From: CAYLNL01 sp964385175 | GTDB taxonomy: Bacteria > Bacteroidota > Bacteroidia > Flavobacteriales > Flavobacteriaceae | DNA: 64,000 bases | Direction: 5' to 3' | Assembly (NCBI GenBank): GCA_964385175.1 | Contig: CAYLNL010000008.1 | Span: 62,001 to 126,000 of the forward strand | Translations under genes and position numbers: made by a program | Shown: positions 50,970-59,402 of the stretch, piece after piece | Numbering within the stretch: position 1 is the first letter of the stretch | Layout: every line of letters begins with the position of its first letter | The notes under the pieces: generated by a model | What the model was told of the DNA's origin: nothing | What the model saw: the letters and a program-made list of their open reading frames with translations, nothing else | Databases searched by the model: none

Positions 50970-53282
50970 TAGTTTCTCCCTGTTTGTAACGCTACTTATT
51001 TCATCTTTATGAGAAATTTGTATCGTTTTCTCATCTGGTTGCTTTTCACCAGTTTTAACCAATTCAATCACCGGTTTTTGCAAAGCCGGTTCAGTAAGTG
51101 CCGTGGAAGAATTGGTAACCAGGCTGGGAGCTATAACAAGCGCTACAACCGACATTAGTTTTAAAAGAATATTGAGGGATGGGCCGGAAGTATCTTTAAA
51201 CGGATCGCCTACGGTATCACCTACTACAGCAGCTTTATGAGGCTCTGAGCCTTTTTTATAATGCACACCGTCTATCTCCACGCCCCCCTCTATCATTTTC
51301 TTGGCATTGTCCCAGGCGCCACCGGCATTAGATTGAAAGATAGCCATAAGAACGCCGGTAACCGTAACACCCGCTAATAATCCTCCTAACATTTCAGCCC
51401 CTCCTATAAACCCAACTGCCACAGGCGCTGCCACGGCTAACAATCCTGGCAATACCATTTGACGAATAGAAGCTTTGGTAGAAATAGCCACGCATTTCTG
51501 GTATTCGGCTACCCCATCGGCTTTATGAAAAACCTCCATTTCTTCAGCGCTCGCTTTAGAAAGGTCGCCCTCATGTTTTTTCATCACCTCTAAAGCTGCC
51601 TTTAAGGCAGGAATTTCATTGAACTGGCGGCGCACTTCCTGTATCATCGCCATAGCTGCTTTTCCAACGGCGCCCATAGCAAGAGCAGAAAAAACAAATG
51701 GCAAAGTAGCGCCAATAAATAAGCCACTCATAACTACCGACTGGGAAATATCTATGGAACTAATTTTGGCTTGCTGCATAAATGCTGAAAAGAGCGCCAG
51801 TGCAGTGAGAGCTGCCGAAGCAATGGCAAATCCCTTCCCAATGGCAGCGGTGGTATTCCCAACCGCATCTAATTTATCGGTGCGCTCCCGTACTTCTTTG
51901 GGCAGTTCTGCCATTTCAGCGATGCCGCCGGCATTATCTGAGATAGGCCCATACGCATCTACCGCTAACTGGATGCCTGTGTTGGCAAGCATGCCCACGG
52001 CTGCAATGGCAATACCATATAAACCTGCAAATTGAAATGAAACTAAAATAGCTACCACAATCAACAAAACTGGGATAGCCGTGGAAATCATCCCTACCCC
52101 TAATCCTGCAATAATATTGGTTGCCGAACCAGTAACAGATTGCTTCACGATGCCAAATACCGGTTTCGTGCCCGTGCCCGTATAGTATTCCGTAGCCTTG
52201 CCTACGCCTAAACCGGCTACCAATCCTACCAAAGTAGCTATAAACACGCCCATAGCGGTATATTCTTTACCATCAGCAACCCATTCACCGGGTAAAAACA
52301 ACTTTATCAGGAAATAAGACGCCACCACCATAATGCCGGCAGAGAGAAATTCCCCGGTATTGAGGGCGCGCTGGGGGCTACCGCCTTCTTTAACTTTTAC
52401 GAAAAAGGTACCTATAACCGAAACAATAATACCCACAGCAGCTAAAGCGAGCGGCAGGTATATGGCACCCAGCCCATTAAAATAATCGCCAAACTCAGGA
52501 GCGGTAAAAAATACACCTCCCAGTACCATCGTAGCGATGATTGAGCCTACAAACGACTCAAATAAATCAGCGCCCATACCAGCCACATCGCCCACATTAT
52601 CGCCCACATTATCGGCTATTGTAGCTGGGTTGAGGGGATGATCTTCCGGGATACCGGCCTCTACCTTACCCACAAGATCAGCGCCCACATCGGCAGCTTT
52701 GGTATAAATGCCCCCTCCCACGCGGGCAAAAAGCGCTATAGAAGAAGCACCTAATGAAAAACCCGAAATAACATTGAGAATAAGCGTTAATCCATTAGCG
52801 CTATCCAGTGCATAAAAATTGCTGAAAAAGATAAGTAGAACGCTAATTCCAATAACCCCCAAGGAAACCACCCCTAAGCCCATTACGGCGCCGCCGGAAA
52901 AAGCTATTTCCAATGCTTTGTTAAGCGAGGTTCGGGCGGCATGTGTAGTACGCACGTTGGCTTTAGTGGCTATTTTCATTCCTATAAAACCAGCTAAAGC
53001 AGATAGGAAAGCACCTACCACAAAAGACAACGCCACCATAGGAGTAGAATCAGTGTCAGACTCTCCTTTAAAAATAAGCAGAATGGCAACAGCGATGACA
53101 AAAACAGATAGTATTTTATATTCGGCTCTTAGAAACGCCATCGCTCCGTCAGCGATATTTTTGGCGATATTCACCATTTTTTCAGTGCCAGCTTCCTGTT
53201 TGGTAATCCACCGGGAAGTATAAAGAACATATAAAAGCCCTATTATGCCGGTTACGGGTACTAAATAAATGAGTTGTTCCAT
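50967..53282 (-). CDS. hppA: membrane-bound ion-translocating pyrophosphatase, K+-dependent, Na+-pump-like
   Basis: The 771-residue protein with about 16 membrane helices has the substrate motifs DVGADLVGKVE and DNVGDNVGDVAG and the C-terminal VGDTVGDPFKDTSGP. GNTTAAIGKGFAI places alanine at the position that marks K+-dependent enzymes. ADLFESFVGSI has glutamate placed as in Na+-pumping members. It hydrolyses pyrophosphate and pumps Na+ and/or H+. A 40-residue hydrophilic tail follows the last helix. A TAGATTTG -7 box is at 53329-53336. The ion call is motif-based inference. Confidence 0.95.
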   Translation of the reverse strand: MEQLIYLVPVTGIIGLLYVLYTSRWITKQEAGTEKMVNIAKNIADGAMAFLRAEYKILSVFVIAVAILLIFKGESDTDSTPMVALSFVVGAFLSALAGFIGMKIATKANVRTTHAARTSLNKALEIAFSGGAVMGLGVVSLGVIGISVLLIFFSNFYALDSANGLTLILNVISGFSLGASSIALFARVGGGIYTKAADVGADLVGKVEAGIPEDHPLNPATIADNVGDNVGDVAGMGADLFESFVGSIIATMVLGGVFFTAPEFGDYFNGLGAIYLPLALAAVGIIVSVIGTFFVKVKEGGSPQRALNTGEFLSAGIMVVASYFLIKLFLPGEWVADGKEYTAMGVFIATLVGLVAGLGVGKATEYYTGTGTKPVFGIVKQSVTGSATNIIAGLGVGMISTAIPVLLIVVAILVSFQFAGLYGIAIAAVGMLANTGIQLAVDAYGPISDNAGGIAEMAELPKEVRERTDKLDAVGNTTAAIGKGFAIASAALTALALFSAFMQQAKISSIDISQSVVMSGLFIGATLPFVFSALAMGAVGKAAMAMIQEVRRQFNEIPALKAALEVMKKHEGDLSKASAEEMEVFHKADGVAEYQKCVAISTKASIRQMVLPGLLAVAAPVAVGFIGGAEMLGGLLAGVTVTGVLMAIFQSNAGGAWDNAKKMIEGGVEIDGVHYKKGSEPHKAAVVGDTVGDPFKDTSGPSLNILLKLMSVVALVIAPSLVTNSSTALTEPALQKPVIELVKTGEKQPDEKTIQISHKDEISSVTNREKL

Positions 53283-53328
53283 AGAATTATAAAAATTGAT
53301 AGTTTAGTTAGTTTCTTAAAAATTGGGA

Positions 53329-53336
53329 CAAATCTA
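53329..53336 (-). promoter_or_regulatory. -7 box (TAGATTTG) of hppA
   Basis: Minus-strand TAGATTTG, 47 bases before the hppA start. Confidence 0.5.
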
Positions 53337-53497
53337 CTAAACTCCATCCAGATAAAAAATAAAAGATATTAAGAAAAGGAAAGAGGGTTTAGGCTATCTA
53401 TATAATATGCACTTGCTGTTTTATACTATTCCATTTCTCCATCCAACATTATTGCACTTCTTTAGGGATAGCAGATATTTATAAAATTATTAGGGAA

Positions 53498-54259
53498 TCA
53501 GCTGATTTCCAGTAAAACAGGACAATGATCGCTGTGTTTTGCCTCTGGCAGCAGGGCAGCCCGTAATAGCCTGGACTGCAAGGGTTCGCTTACCAATTGG
53601 TAATCAATGCGCCACCCTTTATTATTGGCGCGTGCATTAGCCCGATACGTCCACCAGGAATATTGGTGTGGTTGTTGATTAAAATACCGGAAACTATCTA
53701 TAAACCCACTTTTCATAAATCTATCTATCCAATCTCGTTCCACCGGCAAAAACCCAGAAACCTGGGCATTCCGAACCGGGTCGTGAATGTCAATCGCCTG
53801 GTGGCAAATATTAAAATCTCCTGCAATAATAAGGTTGGGATACTTTGTTTTAAGCGTATTAACATACTCCTGGAAATCTGCCATGTAGTGAAGTTTAAAG
53901 GGTAACCGCTCTATATTACTGGCAGAAGGGAGATATAAACTCATAATAGAAAAATCATCAAAATCTGCCCGTAGATTCCTGCCTTCTTCATCCATATAGC
54001 TTATACCGGTGCCATACGTCACCTCCTTTGGCTGGGTTTTAGAAAGGATGGCCACTCCGCTGTATCCTTTTTTCTGAGCACTAAACCAGTAATGATAAGG
54101 GTAACCGGCTTGTTCAAAGAGGGTGAAATCTAATTGTCCCTCACTCACTTTTGTTTCCTGGAGGCAAACCACGTCTGGATTTATGCTTTCCAACCAGCCT
54201 AAAAAGTCTTTGTTAAGAGCGGCTCTAATGCCGTTTACGTTATATGATATAATTTTCAT
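53498..54259 (-). CDS. xth: exodeoxyribonuclease III (AP endonuclease)
   Basis: The 253-residue protein has the exonuclease III motifs: ISYNVNGIRAA at the start, CLQETKV with the metal-binding glutamate, IIAGDFNICHQAID with Asp/Asn, and the C-terminal HSDHCPVLLEI with the catalytic His. It incises abasic sites during base-excision repair and would act after the Nth glycosylase. Monocistronic; no convincing -7 box was seen. Confidence 0.95.
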   Translation of the reverse strand: MKIISYNVNGIRAALNKDFLGWLESINPDVVCLQETKVSEGQLDFTLFEQAGYPYHYWFSAQKKGYSGVAILSKTQPKEVTYGTGISYMDEEGRNLRADFDDFSIMSLYLPSASNIERLPFKLHYMADFQEYVNTLKTKYPNLIIAGDFNICHQAIDIHDPVRNAQVSGFLPVERDWIDRFMKSGFIDSFRYFNQQPHQYSWWTYRANARANNKGWRIDYQLVSEPLQSRLLRAALLPEAKHSDHCPVLLEIS

Positions 54260-54577
54260 ACTTGTATAATATTATATATTAGCTTGTTCCGCCAGCCATT
54301 TTACCGCTACTGAGTAGCCAATTGGCTATCTAAAATATTCCTCCAAAAGTATGAATACCACGGGAATATTCCTACAATTTTGCTACTCGTATGCATACCC
54401 ACACGTGTGAGAGCGTACCTGGGTAGCTGCGCAAGGTGAATGAGATATATTTCTACAGGAGACCAGAAGTAGGGCGCTTATAAGTTTAGTATTTTCATTA
54501 TTAAGGTAAAAAATCGTATTTCCTGCTTCTTCGTTTTTGGTTCTAAATAGGTATTCCCCTCATTCCCTAAAAATGGC
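54260..54577. other. spacer with clustered short palindromes
   Basis: This 318-base stretch between divergent genes has no open frame of note. Between about 54306 and 54412 it contains five perfect short palindromes or hairpins: GCTAC-TGA-GTAGC, TAGCCAATTGGCTA (54315-54328), GGAATATTCC, GTATGCATAC and CACACGTGTG. They could be operator sites or a structured element. Confidence 0.5.
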
Positions 54578-54585
54578 TACCTTTG
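54578..54585 (+). promoter_or_regulatory. -7 box (TACCTTTG) of the thiolase gene
   Basis: TACCTTTG ends 18 bases before the ATG at 54604. The longer frame starting with TTG at 54583 lies inside this box and is rejected. Confidence 0.65.
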
Positions 54586-54603
54586 CGGTTTAAAAGAGAA
54601 AAA

Positions 54604-55786
54604 ATGGCACGTAACGTTGTGATTGTTTCGGCTGCAAGAACTCCTATCGGAAGTTTTATGGGCGCTTTGTCCACCATACCCGCTCCACAGTTAGGAGCCT
54701 CTGCTATAAAAGAAGTCCTTGCAAAAATAAACCTGGCGCCTTCCCAAATTGACGAGGTACTTATGGGAAATGTGATTCAGGCAGGGTTGGGGCAGGCGCC
54801 TGCCCGACAAGCCGCCTTGTATGCCGGAATACCCAACTCGGTTCCTTGCACTACGGTAAATAAGGTATGCGCAAGCGGTATGAAAGCTGTGATGCAAGGC
54901 GCCCAGGCTATTGCACTGGGCGATGCAGAAATTGTAGTAGCCGGGGGCATGGAAAATATGAGTTTAATTCCCCATTATATACAGATGCGCAGAGGCGTTA
55001 AATTTGGCCCCGCCACCTTAGAAGACGGGATGCAGAAAGATGGGTTAACAGATGCCTACGACCAGAACGCCATGGGCGTATGTGCCGATTTGTGCGCCAC
55101 AGAACACCGGTTTTCCCGGGAAGAACAAGATGCGTATGCCGTTCAATCTTATGAACGGGCAGCCCGTGCATGGAAGGAAGGAAAATTTGCAAATGAGGTG
55201 ATACCTGTAGAAGTTACCCAGCAACGAGGAGACTCAATCTGGGTGAGAGAAGATGAAGAATACAAAAATGTGAAATTAGAAAAAATCCCTTCATTGCGTC
55301 CGGCTTTCAGCAAAAATGGAACGGTAACCGCCGCTAATGCTTCTACTATTAATGATGGCGCCGGCGCTATGGTTTTGATGAGTGAGGCGAAGGCGAACGA
55401 ACTGGGTTTGCGGCCGCTGGCAATTATACGAGGGTATGCTGATGCAGCGCAAGAGCCAAAATGGTTTACTACCGCCCCGGCAAAAGCGTTGCCCAAAGCG
55501 CTGGCAAAAGCTGGCGTAAATCTTAACCATGTTGATTTTTTTGAATTTAATGAGGCTTTTTCTGTGGTTGCCTTAGCCAATATGAAATTGTTAGGGTTAA
55601 CAGACCGAAATGTGAATGTGAACGGAGGAGCGGTAGCATTGGGACATCCATTAGGCTGTTCTGGTGTACGCATCCTCATTACCCTCCTTAGCGTGCTTGG
55701 GCAACATAATGGAAAAATGGGAGCCGCCGCTATCTGCAACGGAGGGGGGGGGGGGCGCCTCGGCTATGGTAATAGAACGAATATAA
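54604..55786 (+). pseudogene. acetyl-CoA C-acetyltransferase (thiolase), frame broken at a run of 12 G
   Basis: The protein matches degradative/biosynthetic thiolases: acyl-accepting Cys89 in NKVCASGMKAVM, NGGAVALGHPLGCSG and the second catalytic cysteine at codon 378 (AICNGG). Straight after that lies a run of 12 G (55744-55755). With 11 or 8 G the frame would give the canonical GGASAMVIERI and stop at 55784-55786, 6 bases before the next gene. As given, the frame shifts and runs on to 55914 with 50 foreign residues over the NlpC/P60 gene. It is either a sequencing or assembly miscount, phase variation, or a recent mutation. Confidence 0.85.
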
Positions 55787-55792
55787 CCTATT

Positions 55793-56542
55793 ATGAATTA
55801 TGGCATTTGCCCGCTCAGCGTTGTTCCCGTGCGCGCTACGCCCGTTCACACGAGCGAAATGGTTTCCCAACTGTTGTATGGAGAACATTTCACTGTTCTG
55901 GGACAACAGGGTGAATGGATTCGCATCCGCATTGCTTTTGATGGCTATGAAGGATGGATTTCCGGGAAACAATTCATACCCCTTACAGAAGAAAACTATC
56001 AATTTCTTGAAAACCACCCGCTTTCCTTTTCGGGAGACCTGGTAGAATTTAGTTCCGATGCAGAAGACAGGCTCATTCCCATACTGCTGGGTAGTCATGT
56101 GAGCGCCTGCCCGCTACTGGTGCATCAATTTGAAGGCGCCGTACGAACGGGAAAAAGCGACCGGGAAGCGCTTGTAGAGACCGCATCCCTATACCTCAAC
56201 ACCCCCTATCTCTGGGGCGGAAAATCCCCTTTTGGGGTAGATTGCTCCGGGTTTACACAAATGGTGTATAAAATAAATGGTTATTCTTTGCTACGCGATG
56301 CGTCTCAACAGGCGCAACAGGGCGAGGTGTTGAATTTTATAGAAGAAGCTGAGGTGGGTGACTTGGCTTTTTTTGACAATGAGGAGGGAAAAATTGTGCA
56401 CGTAGGCATTCTGTTGGGTGATAACCGCATTATCCACGCCAGTGGGAAGGTACGAATAGATGGCATAGACCACACGGGGATTTTTAATGCTGAAATGCGC
56501 ACGCACTCACACCGGCTGCGGGTTATTAAAAAAATATTTTAA
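55793..56542 (+). CDS. NlpC/P60 (C40) peptidoglycan endopeptidase with SH3-like N-terminus
   Basis: The 249-residue protein has SH3-like N-terminal repeats (to about residue 120) and a C40 peptidase domain with catalytic C151 in FGVDCSGFTQMVY. The catalytic His is in KIVHVGILLGD near 203, with a further His in RIIHASGKVRID. No signal peptide is obvious, so export is unclear. It would cleave within the peptidoglycan stem peptide. It starts 6 bases after the frame-corrected thiolase stop. Confidence 0.9.
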   Translation: MNYGICPLSVVPVRATPVHTSEMVSQLLYGEHFTVLGQQGEWIRIRIAFDGYEGWISGKQFIPLTEENYQFLENHPLSFSGDLVEFSSDAEDRLIPILLGSHVSACPLLVHQFEGAVRTGKSDREALVETASLYLNTPYLWGGKSPFGVDCSGFTQMVYKINGYSLLRDASQQAQQGEVLNFIEEAEVGDLAFFDNEEGKIVHVGILLGDNRIIHASGKVRIDGIDHTGIFNAEMRTHSHRLRVIKKIF

Positions 56543-56567
56543 TTTTCACAAAGCCTATACCGTTGTA

Positions 56568-56981
56568 ATGAATATCCCGGAAAATAAGAAGCTAATACTA
56601 TTCGATGGCGTTTGCAATCTCTGTAACCGCGCTGTACAGTTTATCATAAAACACGATAAAAAAGACGTATTCCGCTTCGCCTCTCTGCAAAGCAGTGCTG
56701 GTGCCCAGTTTGTAAAAGACCGTGGAATTGACAGCCAGCTCGTGGATTCTATTATTCTCATTGTGCCCGGGGTGGCATATTATATAAAATCTGCTGCAGC
56801 GCTTCGCATCGCCTATCAATTCGGGGGATTGTGGAAAGCGCTTAAAATATTCGAGTGGCTTCCTGCCCGGCTGCGAGATGCTTTATATGATATGATTGCT
56901 AAAAACCGCTACAAATGGTTTGGTAAAAAAGAAAGCTGTATGCTCTCTACTCCTGAGTTACAGGCTAAGTTTTTAGATTAA
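56568..56981 (+). CDS. DCC-family thiol-disulfide oxidoreductase-like protein (DUF393)
   Basis: The 137-residue protein (ATG 56568) has the family signature LILFDGVCNLCN with C16-N-L-C19, then KHDKKDVFRFASLQS and the late YKWFGKK segment. The DCC family is predicted to be thioredoxin-like; substrates are unknown. The open frame extends back to 56487 into the NlpC/P60 gene but the MNIPENKKLILFDG start is the natural one. It is the last core gene before the accessory island. Confidence 0.9.
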   Translation: MNIPENKKLILFDGVCNLCNRAVQFIIKHDKKDVFRFASLQSSAGAQFVKDRGIDSQLVDSIILIVPGVAYYIKSAAALRIAYQFGGLWKALKIFEWLPARLRDALYDMIAKNRYKWFGKKESCMLSTPELQAKFLD

Positions 56982-57131
56982 CGGGTTTTTTTTAAGAACT
57001 AAAAACAAACAATCCATTTGTTGACTTTTTTCCACCTCACATTCGCTAGCCATTCTATTATATACTATATTATCTGCCATTCTTTATCTAAAATTAGGAG
57101 TAGTTCTTTATAGGTAACTATTATTTTTTTA

Positions 57132-57139
57132 TACCTTTG
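57132..57139 (+). promoter_or_regulatory. -7 box (TACCTTTG) of the Panacea-domain gene
   Basis: TACCTTTG lies 20 bases before the ATG at 57160, giving a leader of about 16 bases. Confidence 0.65.
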
Positions 57140-57159
57140 TGCTTTAAAAAAAGCGAATT

Positions 57160-57621
57160 ATGGCAGCGTCTCACCAATATGACAGTGTAACCGGCGCTAA
57201 ACTACTTTTAGCATTGGCATACGAAAAAGATATTATTCTCAATACAACAAAAGTTCAGAAAATGTTGTACATCATTTACTCCTATTTTCTTGCCAAACAC
57301 AACCGGCAAATTTTTTCAGAAGGCCCCAGAGCGTGGCCGTATGGCCCTGTTTTTCCGAGAACCCGAAATAATGTTGATTATGGTAAGGTGTATAGAAGAG
57401 ACAATGAAGAGTTAGCTGAAATCCTCAAAGAAGAAATTTTAGTTGAAAAATTTCAATCGGTTATTGACAACTACTCTAAATATACCGCCACTGCCCTTTC
57501 TGAATGGTCGCACATGCCCGGCAGCCCCTGGGAACGAACTACCAAACTCCCCGGTTTTTCCTGGAACACCAGTATTCCTAATGAATTTATTGTTGACTAT
57601 TTCTCAAATCTAGAGATTTAA
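57160..57621 (+). CDS. Panacea-domain (DUF4065, SocA-like) putative antitoxin
   Basis: The 153-residue protein fits the Panacea/DUF4065 domain: KVQKMLYIIYSYFLAK near residue 31, EGPRAWPYGPVFPRTR near 50, and the late ALSEWSHMPGSPWERT. Proteins with this domain neutralise very different toxins encoded next to them (PanAT systems). Here its stop overlaps by one base the start of a two-helix membrane protein, the obvious partner. Its own TACCTTTG promoter heads the island. Confidence 0.85.
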   Translation: MAASHQYDSVTGAKLLLALAYEKDIILNTTKVQKMLYIIYSYFLAKHNRQIFSEGPRAWPYGPVFPRTRNNVDYGKVYRRDNEELAEILKEEILVEKFQSVIDNYSKYTATALSEWSHMPGSPWERTTKLPGFSWNTSIPNEFIVDYFSNLEI

Positions 57622-57974
57622 TGAAGTTAAAAAATATCATTGATAATCTCAACGAGAAAAAGGAAAAATTATCTAAAAATGACTTGGATATTGACTCCGA
57701 TGATTTGAAAGCCCAGGTAGAAATGAAGCGTTTGGAATCGTACCGGTATAAATCGGATACGGTGGATAGAAAATGGCTTGCGATATGGACTGCGGGTGTG
57801 GTTACCTTATGGCTAATAGCAGTTATAGGTATTTTACTTTATAATAAGAGCCAATCAATAGGTTTATCAGACACGGTTTTGGTTACTTTATTAGGCACTA
57901 CCACCCTCAATGTTCTTGGTTTGTCTTTTATTGTTCTTAGGGGGCATTTTACTTCTTCGCAAAAAACAGGTTAA
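57621..57974 (+). CDS. small two-helix membrane protein, candidate toxin partner
   Basis: The 117-residue protein has a charged, helical N-terminal region (residues 1-48). Two membrane helices follow at about 50-73 (LAIWTAGVVTLWLIAVIGIL) and 83-105 (VLVTLLGTTTLNVLGLSFIV), with a short basic tail. It is coupled to the Panacea gene by a one-base stop-start overlap. Some Panacea-linked toxins are small membrane proteins that damage the cell's membrane potential, so a toxin role is a reasonable guess. A plain membrane partner without toxicity is equally compatible with the sequence. Confidence 0.65.
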   Translation: MKLKNIIDNLNEKKEKLSKNDLDIDSDDLKAQVEMKRLESYRYKSDTVDRKWLAIWTAGVVTLWLIAVIGILLYNKSQSIGLSDTVLVTLLGTTTLNVLGLSFIVLRGHFTSSQKTG

Positions 57975-58020
57975 AATTCGGTGAAGGGAAGGGAGTGCGT
58001 ATGTTGCTTTCGTCTGGTTT

Positions 58021-58620
58021 ATGTTAACTATCCAACTTGAGAACTTGAGAAAACTATATATAATAGCAGGTTGCAATGGTGCCGGAAAAACCACCGCTTC
58101 ATATACTATTTTACCAAAAATCTTAACCTGTAAAGAGTTTGTAAATGCCGATGAAATTGCAAAAGGGCTGTCTCCTTTCCAACCGGAAAAAGCAAGTATC
58201 CAGGCCGGCAAACTCATGTTGAATCGAATAAAATACCTGCTTTCAAAAGGTGAAAACTTTGCTTTTGAAACAACCCTTGCCTCTAAGAGCTACCTGAGCT
58301 TATTAAAAGAAGCGAGAAAAAAGGAATACACCATCACCTTGTTATTTTTATGGTTAAGTTCGCCAGAGTTGGCAATAAAACGAGTAAAAATAAGAGTAAA
58401 AGAAGGGGGACATGATATTCCGGAGGAGATCATACGAAGGCGATACGAAAGCGGGCTAAAAAATTTCTTCAGAGTGTTCAAATTTTCGGTTGACCATTGG
58501 ATGCTGGTGGATAACTCTGGTGAACCTTACAGATTAATTGCAGAAGGCATAGTGAATAAAGATCATATCATCAATCAAGATATTTGGAACTATTTAGAAA
58601 CAACATATTATGGAAAATAA
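58021..58620 (+). CDS. zeta-toxin-like P-loop kinase
   Basis: The 199-residue protein has the zeta-toxin core: Walker A G17-CNGAGKT near the N-terminus, then FVNADEIAKGL with the Asp used as base in the family. FAFETTLASKSY (substrate-binding) and RRRYESGLKNF (Arg) complete it. Zeta toxins phosphorylate UDP-N-acetylglucosamine at the 3'-OH and block cell-wall synthesis; some relatives have other nucleotide-sugar targets. It lies 46 bases after the membrane protein gene. It overlaps a 62-residue gene by 11 bases, placing the toxin first, unlike the epsilon-zeta order. Confidence 0.85.
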   Translation: MLTIQLENLRKLYIIAGCNGAGKTTASYTILPKILTCKEFVNADEIAKGLSPFQPEKASIQAGKLMLNRIKYLLSKGENFAFETTLASKSYLSLLKEARKKEYTITLLFLWLSSPELAIKRVKIRVKEGGHDIPEEIIRRRYESGLKNFFRVFKFSVDHWMLVDNSGEPYRLIAEGIVNKDHIINQDIWNYLETTYYGK

Positions 58621-58798
58621 CGAAATTTTAATAGAAAAAAGAAATAAAATTCTTATAGGACTTGAAAAGGCGTATGAAAAACTTGTTGAATTTAAAAAGT
58701 CTAAAAATAGCCCCTTAGTTGTATCGAGAAATGGAAAAATTCTGGAGTTGAATCCGGATGAAGTTCCGCCTGTAACAACCTACAAAAGTGATGCTTAG
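58610..58798 (+). CDS. small partner of the zeta-like toxin
   Basis: The 62-residue acidic and helical protein (NKILIGLEKAYEKLVEFKKS, then VVSRNGKILELNPDEVPP) begins inside the zeta-like gene by 11 bases. The same small protein type is often found after such kinases in Gram-negative genomes, so it is a plausible antitoxin. It has no similarity to epsilon that I can see. Confidence 0.6.
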   Translation: MENNEILIEKRNKILIGLEKAYEKLVEFKKSKNSPLVVSRNGKILELNPDEVPPVTTYKSDA

Positions 58799-58910
58799 CC
58801 TTTCGGCGTTAACGGTTTTCACCGACAAGCGATACATTTTATGTCGCAGCGATTTTACACTGATTTGGATCGGAAATTTGGGTTAACAGATATTTTTAAT
58901 AGTACGTAAA

Positions 58911-59352
58911 ATGAAAGTTTATAAATATTTGCCTGTAACCTCTCATACCATAGAGAATCTGAATAGGAATTACATGTTTCACTAACACAGATTCTAACTC
59001 ATATATGTGGAGAAAATATGCTAATAATGATAAAGGGTTTTGTTTGCATTTTGAAATGGATTATGATCCGGATTTCTTTAAAGATATAACCAGAGTTTCT
59101 TATGCCGATGAATTGCCGGCTATTAACCTGTTAAGTATTGATTTGCCAGAACAAATGAAAATCTTATCCACTACCAAACGAAAAAAATTCCGAATTGAAA
59201 ATGAATATAGATTATTAAAACATAGTTCAGGTTTACACCAATATAAAAGAGGGTGTCTGACAGGACTAACTTTTGGGGCATTCAATAAAAATCCACAAGA
59301 ATTGATAAACGTCTTAAGAGATTACTATAATGCTAAAATAGAAATAGTATAA
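58911..59352 (+). pseudogene. decayed DUF2971-type gene
   Basis: A short frame at 58911-58985 reads MKVYKYLPVTSHTIENLNRN and stops. It matches the N-terminus of DUF2971 proteins. From 59005 another frame (115 codons) carries the conserved C-terminal part: YANNDKGFCLHFE, FRIENEYRLLKH and LTGLTFG. About half of the expected 250-300 residue protein is missing between them, so this is a deletion-bearing remnant. DUF2971 genes are common in defence and accessory islands; function unknown. Confidence 0.75.
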
Positions 59353-59381
59353 CGCAGGCTTACCATTGCCAGCCAGTTTCA

Positions 59382-59389
59382 TACCTTTG
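59382..59389 (+). promoter_or_regulatory. -7 box (TACCTTTG) of the cysteine synthase gene
   Basis: TACCTTTG lies 13-16 bases before the ATG pair at 59403/59406. Confidence 0.65.
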
Positions 59390-59402
59390 CACTCAAATTA
59401 AA

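Noticed and set aside
55149..55739. 196-codon minus-strand frame
   Set aside because: Antisense shadow of the thiolase gene.
56487..56567. Longer N-terminus of the DCC-family protein
   Set aside because: It is read in a second frame of the NlpC/P60 gene and adds nothing conserved.
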